A stretch of DNA of 45,479 bases from Saccoglossus kowalevskii. Lineage: Eukaryota; Hemichordata; Enteropneusta; Harrimaniidae. Below are positions 1 to 10,956 of this stretch, piece by piece; position 1 is the first letter of the stretch; each line of letters opens with the position of its first letter. The stretch covers positions 41,119-86,597 of the forward strand of contig NW_003121417.1 in NCBI RefSeq assembly GCF_000003605.2, given 5' to 3'. Below the pieces are notes generated by a model. It was given only the letters and a program-made list of their open reading frames with translations. It made no database searches and was not told the origin of the DNA. A program made the position numbers and the translations under genes.

Positions 1-1944
1 GCCTACCCCATTCAACGACCGTCGCCACCCACCGTTGTTGGCGCTGTAACGATTTAGTATCTAAGTTGCATAGGGGAACAGCGCATTCTGGGTGTTCGTG
101 TACTAAATTCGGAAAGCGGTAATAAACATCAAACATGGCTGCCGGATTACTAGTAGTTTACCGCGAGTATTTGTAATTGAATAATATTTTAGTTATCTTT
201 TCCATGTTTTTTTTCAATTTATCCATTTTTTATGTCTAATCTTTCGAGAACATAGCAGATTCTTTTCTTGTGCCGATTGCTAGCATTTTTTCTTGAATTC
301 CAAAACGTGTGAAAACGCAACGTATCGTGACTGTAAATGCGTAAATGCATCTTACCGTCCGTCGGCACGGGTGAGTACTGATGCCACAAATAAAAAATGT
401 TATGAGTTTTATTTTGACAAATCGTCCGTTTTGGCGTCGGGGACAAATCATCTCGTATATTTTCTACATTATAACTCTTGTACTTGCTCTTGGTTACTCG
501 AATTGCATTTCATGAACGTAGAATAATTTGCGAACGTGTAAATCACCGATTTCAAACTTTTTGCATTTCGTAAATAATAATAGTGACCAATCTGTTTGTA
601 TTTCAAAAAATTGTAACATGTTTCAATTAAATTAAAAAGAGAATAGTAAATAACTTAGTGTGTATTGCAGTTCATGACATAAATGCTAGAATGCAGTATG
701 TAAATGACATGCAAATTAATATGCAAATTTATGCTAATTAGGCCACCCACCAGCTATTTTGCATTGTGGAGAACACTGAATAAAAAGATAATCTATTAGC
801 AAGGGGTATTCCGTTGTGTCTGTCAGTCTCAGTTTTCAAGTTATGGTCACTGAGGCGAAATTATTTAAACTTTCGCGCATCTCAATATTTTGCAGGGTAA
901 CAAGGTAGGTTTCAAAAGCAAAATTGTTTTTTTTAATTATCTGTATGTTCTTAATTATTTATATTTCATTTTGTTTTGACTGAATTTCATTGTTGTCAAC
1001 CAGGTTAGACTGGTTGATGTTATTCAAAAGGGAGTCTACCATTTACCATTAATTTCTTAATATTAATAATTTACTATTAAACTCGAAAACATCGTAATGT
1101 TATTACTTCTACGCCAGGTAACACCAAATAAAACCAACATCGATATAGAATTACTGTGGCCAATGACATTGAAATTTGCTCTTCCATAAAACAGCAGTTT
1201 CCCTTTTCTAATAATCAAAACTACCCTTGATACCCTGAAGAAGTATGTCCATTGTTTCACAACAACGACTGTCCCAAGAGATTTTCGTCTTCTCAATTTC
1301 TCAAGATAAACGTCCCAGGGTTGTTTTGTTTACTAGAATGAAATGTCCTTTGGCAGCATTTCTTGAATTAATTTCCATTGCACAAAAAAGCAGCAAATAC
1401 TGTTACTGAAGCACAGAATTGGCATGAATTTTTTCCCTAGCCAATCACGCAAACTACAAATCAAGACTTTTACCGCGTCCATAGTTGTTGACAGCCGATG
1501 GATGATGATGGATGTATTGTGACGAATTTTGACCCCCGGATTCTGACCTTGCTTTCTTGCCACATTTACTGGCCTTTCATACCCGTTTAATTTCATTTCA
1601 TTAATTCATCCAGATTCGATGATATTTTATATTTAATCCCAACCTTCATTTCACAGTCACTCTAGTTTTTACTTTTCTAAAATTATTTTACTGATCAAAA
1701 GACTTTTCACTCCCATCATGCAATCTCCCATAGTACTTCTGCAGACACAGCGGCGATCGCCAACATATCTACAAATAACCTCGCTCTCAGGAGCTGAGGA
1801 ATAATGCTAAAGACATTTCATGATGGTCAGTTTTCATGAAGAAAGGGTATTTCAGTGACATGTTCCCCTAAGAAAGATCTGTATTTAGACTTTGAAATAT
1901 GAAAAAAGTAATTCAAGTGCGAGATGTAGTAGCAGTGAACTTAC
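1..1944. other. left-edge stretch without recognised exons
   Basis: No exon could be supported here on either strand. It lies 3' of the last visible GDAP2-like exon, so it should be intron of that gene or sequence beyond it. I looked on the minus strand for the continuation of the macro domain (the stretch that follows the HIAI motif in the family) and did not find it. The short ORFs at 1063-1296 and 1333-1596 resemble nothing I know. The DNA is AT-rich with no clear repeat. Confidence 0.5.
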
Positions 1945-2033
1945 TGATGGCAATATGAGCACCTTCCTCAGGAGGATATCCTCTTCTCACAGAATTGATT
2001 ACACTTAATGCTACTGATAACATGTTCTCTTCC
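1945..2033 (-). CDS. GDAP2: GDAP2-like exon 4
   Basis: Acceptor ACATCAG ends at 2034. It encodes (R)EENMLSVALSVINSVRRGYP and PEEGAHIAI, equivalent to the human VINSAKRGYP region. The exon ends with one base before donor GTAAGT at 1944. The next exon was not found. Confidence 0.87.
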
Positions 2034-5000
2034 CTGATGTTAAGAATAAAAGAGTACATCAACGAATAGCATCATTTATTTAATACAACACATCTCCTCT
2101 CCTCTCCTCTCTGGCAAGAATATCTTGGTATTTGGTTTACAGATGCAAGTCAAAATGTTTGTAGCACGTATCAAAGATACTTGCCAGTCTTGTGACAAGC
2201 TGTGTTCAGAGTTGAACGATGTAATTATTCCTAAAATTTTAATTAAGCTTATTAAGAATACTAACCTTGAAATTTGTAAAACTTTTCTGTAACAACTATA
2301 TAAAGCAGTTTCAGCTGCTGTCTTGTACTTTAGATTATAGCGTGGGCCAACAGTATGTATGACGTATCTACTCGGTAGATTGTATCCTTTAGTTACTTTC
2401 ACCTCTCCTGTCCTACAAGCTAAAAAAACAATCGTTTGATTAATCAATTAGTCATTACATTGGGAGGAGACCATACGAAAATATTGGCCTCCAATAAAAG
2501 ACTGACTACAGTGTGTCAAAATCGTGAAAATATGATTGGCCCTTTGCGACCAATAGCAATTAAGCATATATATTGGTCCATGGTCATGGCTGAAAAGAGT
2601 GTCTGGAATAATTTAGAAAAAAGGCATTTATGATACCATTCATATGGGTCTATAGTGTAAATTTATGTACATGGGAAATTCGCACATTAAGTTTGTGGAG
2701 AAAAAAATTCTCAAATTTGCTTTTGTATGCATTAATCTGATTGGGTAATGAGATATTACTAGCATAGTACCTGGGCATATAGTGAGTGGAATGTTGCACA
2801 GAAGCCTAAGACCTCCCAGACTGTGTGGTGTTTGCATAAATCTAAATAGGTAATGAGGTATTACTAGCATTGTACCTAGGCATATAGTGAGTGGAATGTC
2901 ACATATATGTCTATGACATCCCATGGTGTGTGATGTTTGCATAAATCTGAATAGGTAATGAGATATTACTAGCATCATACCTAGGCAATAGTGAGTAGCA
3001 TATAGTGAGGGAAATACTGCATAGATTCTAGGCTATGGACATCTCATGAAAATTTATTAAAGAGAAAAAAACATTGATAATGAAATTATATGCATTTATA
3101 AATACTCACTTTTGATATTTTTGCGACATTCTTGTCGTAACCCTGGTCCAGCTTTCTCAAATATTCTATCGCTGATTGGGTTCCTGTCATTTAAAGCCTC
3201 GTTCGTAGCATGTACAATCGCAGTAGTGTTTATATCAGTGATGTCACCAGCCCTGAATATCAGATAAATAATGATATAACATTACATAATTAAATTAATT
3301 AAATCATGCAGCAAATTGAAATTTGAATTAGAAGTACAAGATAAATAGTGCAAACATAGCATAGATAATAGTCACACAATGTTCTGCATCCTTCCCAAGG
3401 ACTGACTGATTTGTTATCTTTTAATTAATTTGTTTATTACTAGCAAGGTTCAAGGTTGAAGCATTTGTCATCTATAAAACTAAAGTAAAAAAAATAGGGA
3501 AGTACAATCAGCGTAAAGTACATTGTCAAAATGACAAACAAGAGTACATATCTCAGTCAGTCAGTCAGCACGGTACAGTCAGTGGTTGAAATTCGAAAAT
3601 CAAAATTGAGTGATGGTAGCGAAAATATAGTTTAGTCACAGTCCCTCTATCACGAGGGACTGTGGTTTAGTCATGTAAACTTTTGACTGTTGATCTTTCA
3701 TTAGAGTTACAAGTAATCATTTTATCACAAATGGGCGTGATTTTAATTAACATGCAACTAAAACTGACACCCAGAAGACAAACCTAATTATAATTAGTAC
3801 AATAACATGGATGAATTCAGGCAAATTTTCCTTAAATGGCGGTAGTAGTCACGCTGTGCATATGCGACATTTGTGTTGATAAACATTGATTGTCCCACAA
3901 TCAAATGCGCTCTTCTAATGCAAATCAGATGTATAAGGTTTGACCTGGGCGCGACTGGCACTGATTACGACCGGAGACTCCTTTGATACCTTCCAATCAC
4001 CTACACAATAATTAATTAAAACTTGGTAATGTCTCAGTTTGTACGAGTCGCCATCTTTATTTATATGAGACCCATATGTCTTGCACCTGCGAGGCGCGAC
4101 GACAACCATCCTTTATGTGATGATTTGGTGAATTTGTTTGGTACCATCCTCCTCAAATGTAATCCAGATGTCCTTGCTGAAATCTTTAAAGCACAGACAT
4201 AATTTATTTGAAGATTTTAGTCCTTATTATAATCAAAGCATGGAGATCTGTTTATATCTCCATGATCAGAGCAACAAACAAAATCACAAAACAACAAAAT
4301 ATCATAGAATGATGAACTCTGGCTCCAAAGGTCACAAAGGTGACCATGAGGTCAATGCAAACGATTAGATCAAGGTAATCTTTCATTAGTTTGGTAAAAA
4401 ACTGTGAAAACTTAGGTTACTTGACCTCTTAATCTTTTGATGTCAAAGTCAACTTTATTGCTATTCACAAAAGTAACTCGCACAATTGTTTTCAAATTTT
4501 TTACGTATAATCGATGAGGTATTATGACATTTGGGCCAAAATTAAGAAATAAACTATAGAAAAATACATAAAAATGTACAAAACCAAGGCTCGAAAACTA
4601 ACAGCATTTAAAGGGTTAAGCAAACAATGACTATGGGGTCGACTTAGGATTAGGGGTAAGGGGTATAATGGAACATCTTTCCTTAATTTTGGGGGTGATG
4701 GAGGGTAAGTGTAGGTTTTGAATTGGGTTAAGCATGGGTTAAGGGTGAGGGATTCCCCTTAATTAGTAATATTAGAATTCCTTGGTATTACGTAATTTTT
4801 GCATACAAGTAACTCGGCTCACCCAGTACATATGTCAGCTGAACACTGATGTCGCAAATCACTTACCATAATATAACTTTGCTATTCACATCAACACGAA
4901 CAGGAAATCGGGAATTCTGCTCCCCCTCTTCTTGGTCTCCAGCGGTTTTCCTGAACGCTGGATAACCTGGCACCTCAGTGTCTGACCATCGTGTCAACGA

Positions 5001-5045
5001 GTATGTATCGACAATGTCAAGTTTAGCTCCAAGTGGATCATCCAT
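1945..5045 (-). CDS. GDAP2: GDAP2-like macro-domain protein, N-terminal part (gene runs off the left edge)
   Basis: Four minus-strand exons join in frame: 5045-4867, 3252-3110, 2419-2266 and 2033-1945, giving about 188 residues. The N-terminus MDDPLGAKLDIVD resembles human GDAP2 (DPLGA near the start), and SKVILW leads into the macro domain as in that family. The macro domain follows: AGDITDINTTAIVHATNEAL (ADP-ribose-binding loop region), NPISDRIFEKAGPGL, CRTGEVKVTKGYNLPSR, IHTVGPRYN, YKTAAETALYSCYRKVL and INSVRRGYPPEEGAHIAI. Family members carry an N-terminal macro domain and a C-terminal CRAL-TRIO domain; the latter must lie beyond the window. Macro domains bind ADP-ribose-type ligands, but GDAP2 is poorly characterised biochemically and I infer no catalysis. 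All junctions use GT-AG. The start is the first ATG of the conserved N-terminus. The gene is divergent from the plus-strand gene starting at 6270. Confidence 0.88.
2266..2419 (-). CDS. GDAP2: GDAP2-like exon 3, macro domain core
   Basis: Acceptor TTTTTTTAG ends at 2420. It encodes (T)CRTGEVKVTKGYNLPSR, then YVIHTVGPRYN and TAAETALYSCYRKVLQIS, matching the IHTVGP and LYSCYR motifs of GDAP2 macro domains. The donor is GTTAGT. The preceding open frame to 2447 is intron read-through. Confidence 0.9.
2733..3055 (+). repeat. three-unit tandem repeat, period 105 bp, in GDAP2-like intron 2
   Basis: The motif TAATGAGRTATTACTAGCAT starts at 2746, 2851 and 2956, so the period is exactly 105 bp twice. 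Each unit continues with GTACCTRGGCATATAGTGAG, and the first two units end in TTTGCATAAATCT. The third unit is altered at its 3' end, with a partial internal duplication of ATAGTGAG. An ORF on the minus strand here (2640-2978) simply reads the repeat. Confidence 0.85.
3110..3252 (-). CDS. GDAP2: GDAP2-like exon 2, macro domain start
   Basis: Acceptor TTCAG ends at 3253. The first base G completes the Trp codon of exon 1, followed by AGDITDINTTAIVHATNEAL and NPISDRIFEKAGPGLRQEC. It ends with one base (A) before donor GTGAGT. This segment carries the Asn-rich ligand loop typical of macro domains. Confidence 0.88.
3637..3664. repeat. short perfect hairpin (11-bp stem)
   Basis: CACAGTCCCTC is followed after six bases (TATCAC) by its exact complement GAGGGACTGTG. 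It lies in intron 1 of the GDAP2-like gene. A similar hairpin built on GACCCTC occurs at 17755. It may be a fragment of a dispersed palindromic repeat. Confidence 0.7.
3832..4115 (+). mobile_element. MITE-like element, family A copy 1
   Basis: About 284 bp, homologous along its length to 8528-8818 in the same orientation. Shared blocks include CAATGCGCTCTTCTAATG-like sequence, GTTTGACCTGGGCGCGACT and TATATGAGACCCA. Terminal inverted repeats are decayed but visible (left ATGGCGGTAGTAGTC, right GCGACGACAACCAT). The left end has TTAA and the right end TTTA. There is no coding capacity. Non-autonomous DNA transposon; superfamily not certain. Confidence 0.75.
4867..5045 (-). CDS. GDAP2: GDAP2-like exon 1 (coding part)
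   Basis: The ATG is at 5045-5043. The exon encodes 59 residues plus two bases of a Trp codon, ending SKVIL-(W), and is followed by a consensus donor GTAAGT at 4866-4861. The reading frame has a stretch rich in Asp, Glu and Gln (GDQEEGEQNS) before the conserved region. Confidence 0.87.
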
Positions 5046-6269
5046 TTTGCCTAACGTCTCTGGTCCCTATACATGTAGTGCCTAATGCTTGCACTCACTC
5101 ACTCAAAGGTCAAGTCCGGAAACAAAAACACACTTTTCGTCACACGTGAACCAGTAGTCACAAATAAGTACAAGTATAAATTTAAACTACAGGCTGTACC
5201 TGTCAAAACAACAGCAAAGCTCATGTGGCCGTTCTCAAATAAATCAGAATAGTTTGGGCAAAATGCAGGCAGTGAAACATACGTCCACAGGCACAGCCGA
5301 ACTCAATCAGGTGACCTGGACGAGAGAACTGATCATGTTAATACCGCTGCGGATTGTTATTCCTCACTGTGACAGACACCGCTTCGTTGATTTTGCCGGG
5401 ATCAAACACAATGGATTGATATGTTTCTCGACGAGGAATCCTTTGTACCACACTGCACCAAGCGATATATTAAAGTGGTAGTCGATTATTTTCCTTCGAG
5501 AAAGACGAACTCCGATAGCACAGCAGCCATTTTGGTTTTGACGACAGTCATGTGACACTACTCCCAACATGCTCCGCGCCGAAGCAAACTTTTCGGTCGC
5601 TTCAGATATATATTCAACTAACTTAATATTAAAAATATGTCATATTATGCGTGAACGCGCGAGAACTACATGTAACAAGCAACAAATTAATATCATAAAC
5701 TAAAGCAACATCTGTACTTAAAAGTGCGTGTGTGTGTGTAAGGGGTGTACAGGCAAAAAATCACCGTGACTGACTTGAAGAGAGCTGGAAAAAGGATCTG
5801 ATCGACTCGAGATGAAATAAATCTGTCAGAATTATGTTTTATTTATTATTGAACATAGAAGTTATCAGGGGTCGGGCAATGTCATTATTATATGACGATT
5901 TTCAGGCGATTTACCGAACATGAATATGCTGATCTGTCGTTGGTTTCCTGGAACGGGACTGCGCTTAATATTTCACCTAGTACCACATCCGTTGGAAATC
6001 AACTGGCAGGAAATGCTGAAAAAAAACTTTCCCATCTACCGTCAACTGAAAGTCACGCGAGATTTGAAGAAATTCTGCGGGACTTGCTATATTCGAAATT
6101 TTGTTCTAAAATTCTATTTTCATTATGACGCGTCGCGCAATATTCCGAACTCAGAAAGTCGTGTTGTTAGCAACCAGTTCAGTTCACTCAGTTCACTCAG
6201 TGATCCTCGATTAATCACTTCTTTTATACAATTACAAATTATTGTATCCAGTTTACGACATAATCCAAT
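5046..6269. promoter_or_regulatory. divergent intergenic/promoter interval
   Basis: This 1.2-kb interval separates the GDAP2-like start (minus strand) from the plus-strand gene at 6270, so it must hold both 5' regions. CpG dinucleotides look denser at about 5270-5600 than in surrounding introns. Short ORFs here (5254-5481, 5364-5570, 5892-6128, 5920-6477) show no recognisable protein and overlap in different frames. I could not assign a TATA box or transcription start. Confidence 0.45.
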
Positions 6270-7930
6270 ATGTACCAAGAAGAGAACAACGCGTGGTATT
6301 CTTTTTCAAAGTTTCTTGACAAGTTCAAGGGAAGTAACAGGTGAGTTTACCATTTGTGCACACGTTCGTAACTTTACACCGCGGTCCACCATGCGCATAC
6401 GCACGATACTTTGTGGTATATTTCATTGGAGGTTGAACTTAAAAATTACTCGCTGTATTGTCAAGGATTGCGAGTAAGGCGTAGTAACAATGGTCTAATG
6501 GAAACACCTTGTTTTGTTTTCCGAATATTTACTTCGCGATAGTGTTCCGTAGCCTCCATATGTTTTGCCAAATTCCTGTTATGTGATTGTGAAGTTCAAA
6601 TCTTCATAAATTAATACATCTCTTTTCCTTTTTCAGAAATGTGATTCACGCAGAGGTCAATATCCCTCTTCAGGCAATAAGAGAGGTTCGCCCAAGTGCA
6701 AACGGTGAGGATTTACATGGAAATTCTACTGTGAACCGCGAACAGCGCCACCATACAAAATTGTCCGAAACTCCCAAGTGTCACGTAGACGGGACGCGAT
6801 CACCTATTGTAAAATCTCAAAGCGATACTGGGGACAATATTTCTACCAAATCACACGTAAGCATGTTGTCGCGAGTAAGAAGGCGGGCTAAACAGAAAAA
6901 TGCTGCGAGTTGCATCAAAGATAAATCGGAACCTACTAGAGAAAAAGACATTGCGAGAAAAGTAAAATCTGAAGGCAAAGTTAATGGGAAACCACTTTTC
7001 TGTATTGGTAAAAACAAAATCGAACCATATGTTGAATGTCCCAAGAAAATCGACAAATCGCCTGAGCACTCAAAAACCGATGAAAAATTGATCTCCGCCA
7101 AAGAAAGAATGACGTGTTCGGAAGGAAGACAGCAATGTCCTTGCCGTGACAACGAACCGGCGGATAGAGTAGTCACCGTCGGTGAAAATAGAAACTATAT
7201 AATGAAACGTTTTCTGAAGGACACTATTTACTGTAATAACTCGTTTCCTAATCCATGCGAACTGAACATAGACCTTTCAGGTGTGATAACTCCAGATGAT
7301 CGAAAAAGTCGCAGAATGGAACTTAGTAATTTAAACGACCGCAATATGCAACGAGACAGTGACAGTGACTCGGATATATCATGTCTGTTTCTGCCTGATG
7401 ATTTTTATCAAGATAGTTTGAGGGAGTTCGATGGCAGATCGGAATTATCGTGCGTAATATCGGACGTGGGCGCATCTAAAGATAGCCGTAAAATCACATA
7501 TCATCGTCCACTTCCAGTGTGCCCAGCTACCTGTCAACCTATACACGGGGTTAGTAAGGAAACCATAGTAACGAGACCGGGTCCGCTGGATCGCCAACAT
7601 GAGCGTGCAGTTAGTTCTGAAAAATATACGAGACCACGCCCTCATACGAGGCCATTACCACCACCACCTGCTGAAACACGTGCTTTGTCACGCCCCTCCG
7701 CCGAGAGTAGACACAGACGTCGCTCATCAGTCAGTCAACGTTCACTACCACACCCACCTACCAATTCAACACCCCGTAAAGTATTTATAGACGACGATAC
7801 TTTCACCAGACCGAACCGCAATCTTGTTCGCCCAGCTGTCCAAACCATGATTGACAACGTCTTTGCAAGAATCGCACGCTTGAAAGTGCGTTTTTCCCAG
7901 ATAAAATCTCGGACGCTGGGTAGAAAATAA
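6270..7930 (+). CDS. unrecognised basic, low-complexity protein, two exons, about 454 aa
   Basis: Exon 1 (6270-6340) begins MYQEENNAWYSFSKFLDKF and ends with AG before donor GTGAGT. Exon 2 (6637-7930) follows a strong pyrimidine tract and acceptor CTTTTTCAG, completes an Arg codon and stays open for 430 residues to TAA. The agreement of phase across the junction supports the model. The product is rich in Lys, Arg, Ser, Asp and Pro. It has a basic segment SRVRRRAKQKN near residue 90, an acidic Ser-Asp run DSDSDSDISCLFLPDD around 260, a proline-rich stretch RPHTRPLPPPPAETR around 360 that could bind SH3 or WW domains, and a basic C-terminus IARLKVRFSQIKSRTLGRK. I see no enzyme motif, signal peptide or membrane segment, and I do not recognise the family. 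It is probably largely disordered. A poly-A signal follows at 7982. The exon 1 assignment is less certain than exon 2. Confidence 0.65.
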
Positions 7931-7981
7931 ACACCATATTACTATTATTGTCATTAACAATTTTAAGTCTACATGTTACAA

Positions 7982-7987
7982 AATAAA
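7982..7987 (+). terminator. poly-A signal AATAAA
   Basis: AATAAA lies 52 bases after the stop codon of the gene ending at 7930, a suitable distance for a short 3' UTR. Confidence 0.5.
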
Positions 7988-8155
7988 ATCGATTATATAA
8001 ACGTTATATATGAGTTGACTTCATGATATCTTCGACAAGGCAGAACAAGGAGGTCTGGGACAGGTCGTGCTGTACTTGTTTATTATGCGCCTACAACTAC
8101 ATTTTCATCTGAACACTTAATATATCCACCGTGAACGAATCATGTCGTAATCACT

Positions 8156-8173
8156 AGACTTGTTTACAAGTCT
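8156..8173. repeat. short perfect hairpin (7-bp stem)
   Basis: AGACTTG, loop TTTA, CAAGTCT. It lies about 225 bases after the stop of the upstream gene. It may be chance or part of a decayed repeat. Confidence 0.4.
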
Positions 8174-8527
8174 TCTTGTTTTTCGCAAAAAATAAATGCG
8201 ATAAAAATAGCAAAAAATGTCATTTGTTGTCGCATTTTTTTTTAGAAATCAATGAAGACAATAATAATAATTGTGCAATATACTACAGTATTGTAAAAAA
8301 CGAATGAACCAGTAGTTAATTTTCTAGAGGGCTCGCCTTAAAAAGAGTCTAAATATACACACGTGAGCCCCAGGTGACGTTACACGTATGATCTGTAAAT
8401 GTTCTTTCAGGGATTCTTGAAGCCACATAATGCGCTACCAATATTAAGTTCACTGCTAATGTTATTACAACGATACGATTGTCTAACAACTAGAACAAAA
8501 ATGTGCTCCACTAAATGCGATTCGCAA

Positions 8528-8818
8528 TTAAAGGGTGGTGGTCGTCGCGATGCGCATGTGCGACATCAGTGTTGATAAACAATGATTTCCCCATAATTCA
8601 ATGCGCTCTTCTAATGGAAATCACAAGTATGAGGTTTGACCTGGGCGCGACTTGCACTGATTACGAACGTAGGCTCCTTCGATACCTTCAAATCATCTAA
8701 AACATGCCTAATTAAAGCTTTGTAACGTCTTATTGATCCGCACAACAAGTTGCCATATTTGTTTATATGAGACCCACATATCTCAAGCATGCGTGGCGCG
8801 ACGACTAACGCCCTTTAA
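8528..8818 (+). mobile_element. MITE-like element, family A copy 2 (better preserved)
   Basis: About 291 bp bounded by TTAA on both sides (8528-8531 and 8815-8818). The termini are imperfect inverted repeats of about 30 bp: left starts AAAGGGTGGTGGTCGTCGCG and the right end reads CGCGACGACTAACGCCCTTT, with roughly 22 of 30 positions paired. It is homologous to 3832-4115. No ORF for a transposase. The TTAA target and GGG-type ends are compatible with piggyBac-like or Kolobok-like elements, which is only a suggestion. Confidence 0.78.
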
Positions 8819-9847
8819 AATGATTTCTCGTCGTTGCCAGGTAGAAGCAAACCTTAATGACACTGTATGACCTATGAAGTTTAATGTCTAATTCCACAGT
8901 CACTGTGCGAATCCCTGATAACAGTTCTTCTTGTCTGAGGTATATACCCCCGGTATATTTTAAGGTTGCCCTGGAAGATTTTGAAGTCTGAAACTAGTAT
9001 TTTCAATTTTAAATCATTCCTTGTCACTGCTAGTATCATGATTTATATTTCAGTCAGTTTGACAGTGGTTGCCATGACATATACTGATAAAGGTTAATGA
9101 CAAGACCAGATGGCGAGCTGGTCGAAATCAACCAAAAACATCTTATGACTCTGCAGTTTTTAAGATACAAGACAGTAGCTGTAATTCTAAACCAATGTTG
9201 TTTGCGATTTTAACTAAGGTAGTATCTTTGTGGAATGTTAGTGCGAGATTATTACCCCATCAATATTAGTTAGCGTTGACAATGTATAGAAATGTTTTCT
9301 CTAGACAGCTTGATGAGTAATTAATTGATTATGATGTGTAAAACTTTCATGTGATTGGTTGTTTGTTGGAAGGCAAGGCCTTGGAGTCTCTTATACTGAT
9401 TGTAATTGGTTAAGGGGTGACAAGAAATAAAGATGGATTTAATGCTGTCTCGGGTGAAAACCAGGGACTTGGCAGAGAATCGTTTTGGGAACATGAACGA
9501 AGCTTGTGTGTGTCTTTTGTTAGCCTAGCGTGGAAACGACCGAATCCCGGTTACCTAAGTGAAAGGTTTTTAACCATCAAAAATACCTATCACACTAGTA
9601 TTAAACATCTAACCACTTGACTGTTCTATCTCGACACACGCTCCAAACATTAGTGGCGCTCTAACTTCCGTAGAATTCGAATGTTTGAGTGAGCTAATCA
9701 TCCGGAGATTAAATCACACTAAACTGACTGCACTAGACGTCAGCAATAATAATCATAATCGATGAGACTTTCAATAATAACTTCATTCTCTGCGAGAGTT
9801 TGTATTTACTATGGTGTATATGATCAGTTCAGTGACCCGTTAAACAT

Positions 9848-9986
9848 ACTGTAAAATACTTTATTTTAGCTGGAATTATTTCGGCTGAAAAGATTTTTTG
9901 GGTGTTTTGTAAAGAATTTATTTTCACTGATTTTTGACGAGCTGAATGTAAAATATAGAAAAAAAGGTATATTCGCTGGATTTTAC
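9848..9986 (+). mobile_element. ACTGTA-type MITE, family B, 3'-truncated copy
   Basis: It starts ACTGTAAAATACTTTATTTT and continues through TGTAAAATATAGAAAAAAAG and TATTCGCTGGATTTTA, as in the copies at 25600 and 38217. It stops there without the inverted right arm. Confidence 0.8.
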
Positions 9987-10956
9987 ATATGTTTTATGTA
10001 AGAGCCGGTGCTCTATATTGTCATTGGAAATATATTTAATCGATCGTTTAATGACCGAATGTATCAATATCACAAATAAATAATTATTCGGATAACTGAA
10101 AGAAAATGTTTGTCTTCGCCGTAAAAATCATATTATTGACGGATAACGTTGGCGATTCCTACTTCCCCGGAAAAATATACGATTCAGAGATGATGGAAAT
10201 CTCACGGGGTTCTGGATGTGGGGCTAGAATTCCCACTCGCGCGCTTTCGAAGCGACACTTATATCACAGCTGCGACGTATGTTTAGTGGTGCACGTAAAA
10301 TCCGTAAAACATATAGTGTTGCTTTTCAAAAACATCACATTAAATCTATAGTGCTAGAGCTGATAATTCACTTAGTCCTGTCAACAACGTGTGTTTTCAG
10401 GCCCGTATCCGCAAAACAACATCGGCTCTACGTTGGCGACCGATGAGTCCGTCCCCTAACATTACACTGCTTTTCTCTGTCTCAAATTTCTAAATTGCCA
10501 CTTGACGCAGGCACCCACATGTTGCCTATATTTTGTAATATATCTTACCTTTAATCCTGTATTGTGTGCAGCCGACAGCATGTCACTGTCTTAAATATTC
10601 TAGGGCCGACCATTTTAATTAATTTTACTAAAGCAATTAAACGCACATTTCGTGAGATTCTAAAGCCCAGTCGGATATTGGAAAGATGAATCTGCCAACA
10701 CAATACAGTGAATTGTACTGCGTGTGGTTTGTCGTTCATATATTGTATGCGTATTGAGAGACTCTCATAACGAATCAAATGGAAGATCCCTTTAAATTGC
10801 CGAAATGCAAATCACATGGGTCAGTGTTTTCCACGTTGGAACCTTAATCGTAATCTGAAAACGGCACAGACGGTGCCACAACGTCATCAAATCGCCATTT
10901 TGGGACTTCACAATTGTGTTTAACCAGGTATTTGAGGAGGTCTAGTGAATAAAAAG

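Larger units (their letters stand above)
7988..10956. other. intergenic spacer, repeats only
   Basis: About 3 kb between two plus-strand genes. It contains a small hairpin at 8156, a family A MITE at 8528 and a truncated ACTGTA-type MITE at 9848. The ORFs 8515-8700, 9417-9620 and 10106-10351 resemble no known protein and partly read repeats. The promoter of the FkbM-like gene should lie near its right end; no specific element could be assigned. Confidence 0.5.

Noticed and set aside
1735-1800. Candidate next exon of the GDAP2-like gene on the minus strand after an ATTCCTCAG acceptor
   Set aside because: The frame fits the phase but the translation does not resemble the family, and it soon reaches a stop. 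Better treated as intron.
5920-6477. 185-residue ORF upstream of the unknown gene
   Set aside because: It overlaps, in another frame, the exon 1 whose donor and phase fit the downstream exon. The composition looks random and no domain is visible. I cannot fully exclude it.
6817-7176. 119-residue minus-strand ORF
   Set aside because: Antisense shadow of exon 2 of the unknown gene; no splice or poly-A context.
9380-9560. tRNA-like segment with CGAATCCCGG near 9541
   Set aside because: No cloverleaf could be drawn around it by eye, and no matching acceptor stem was seen.
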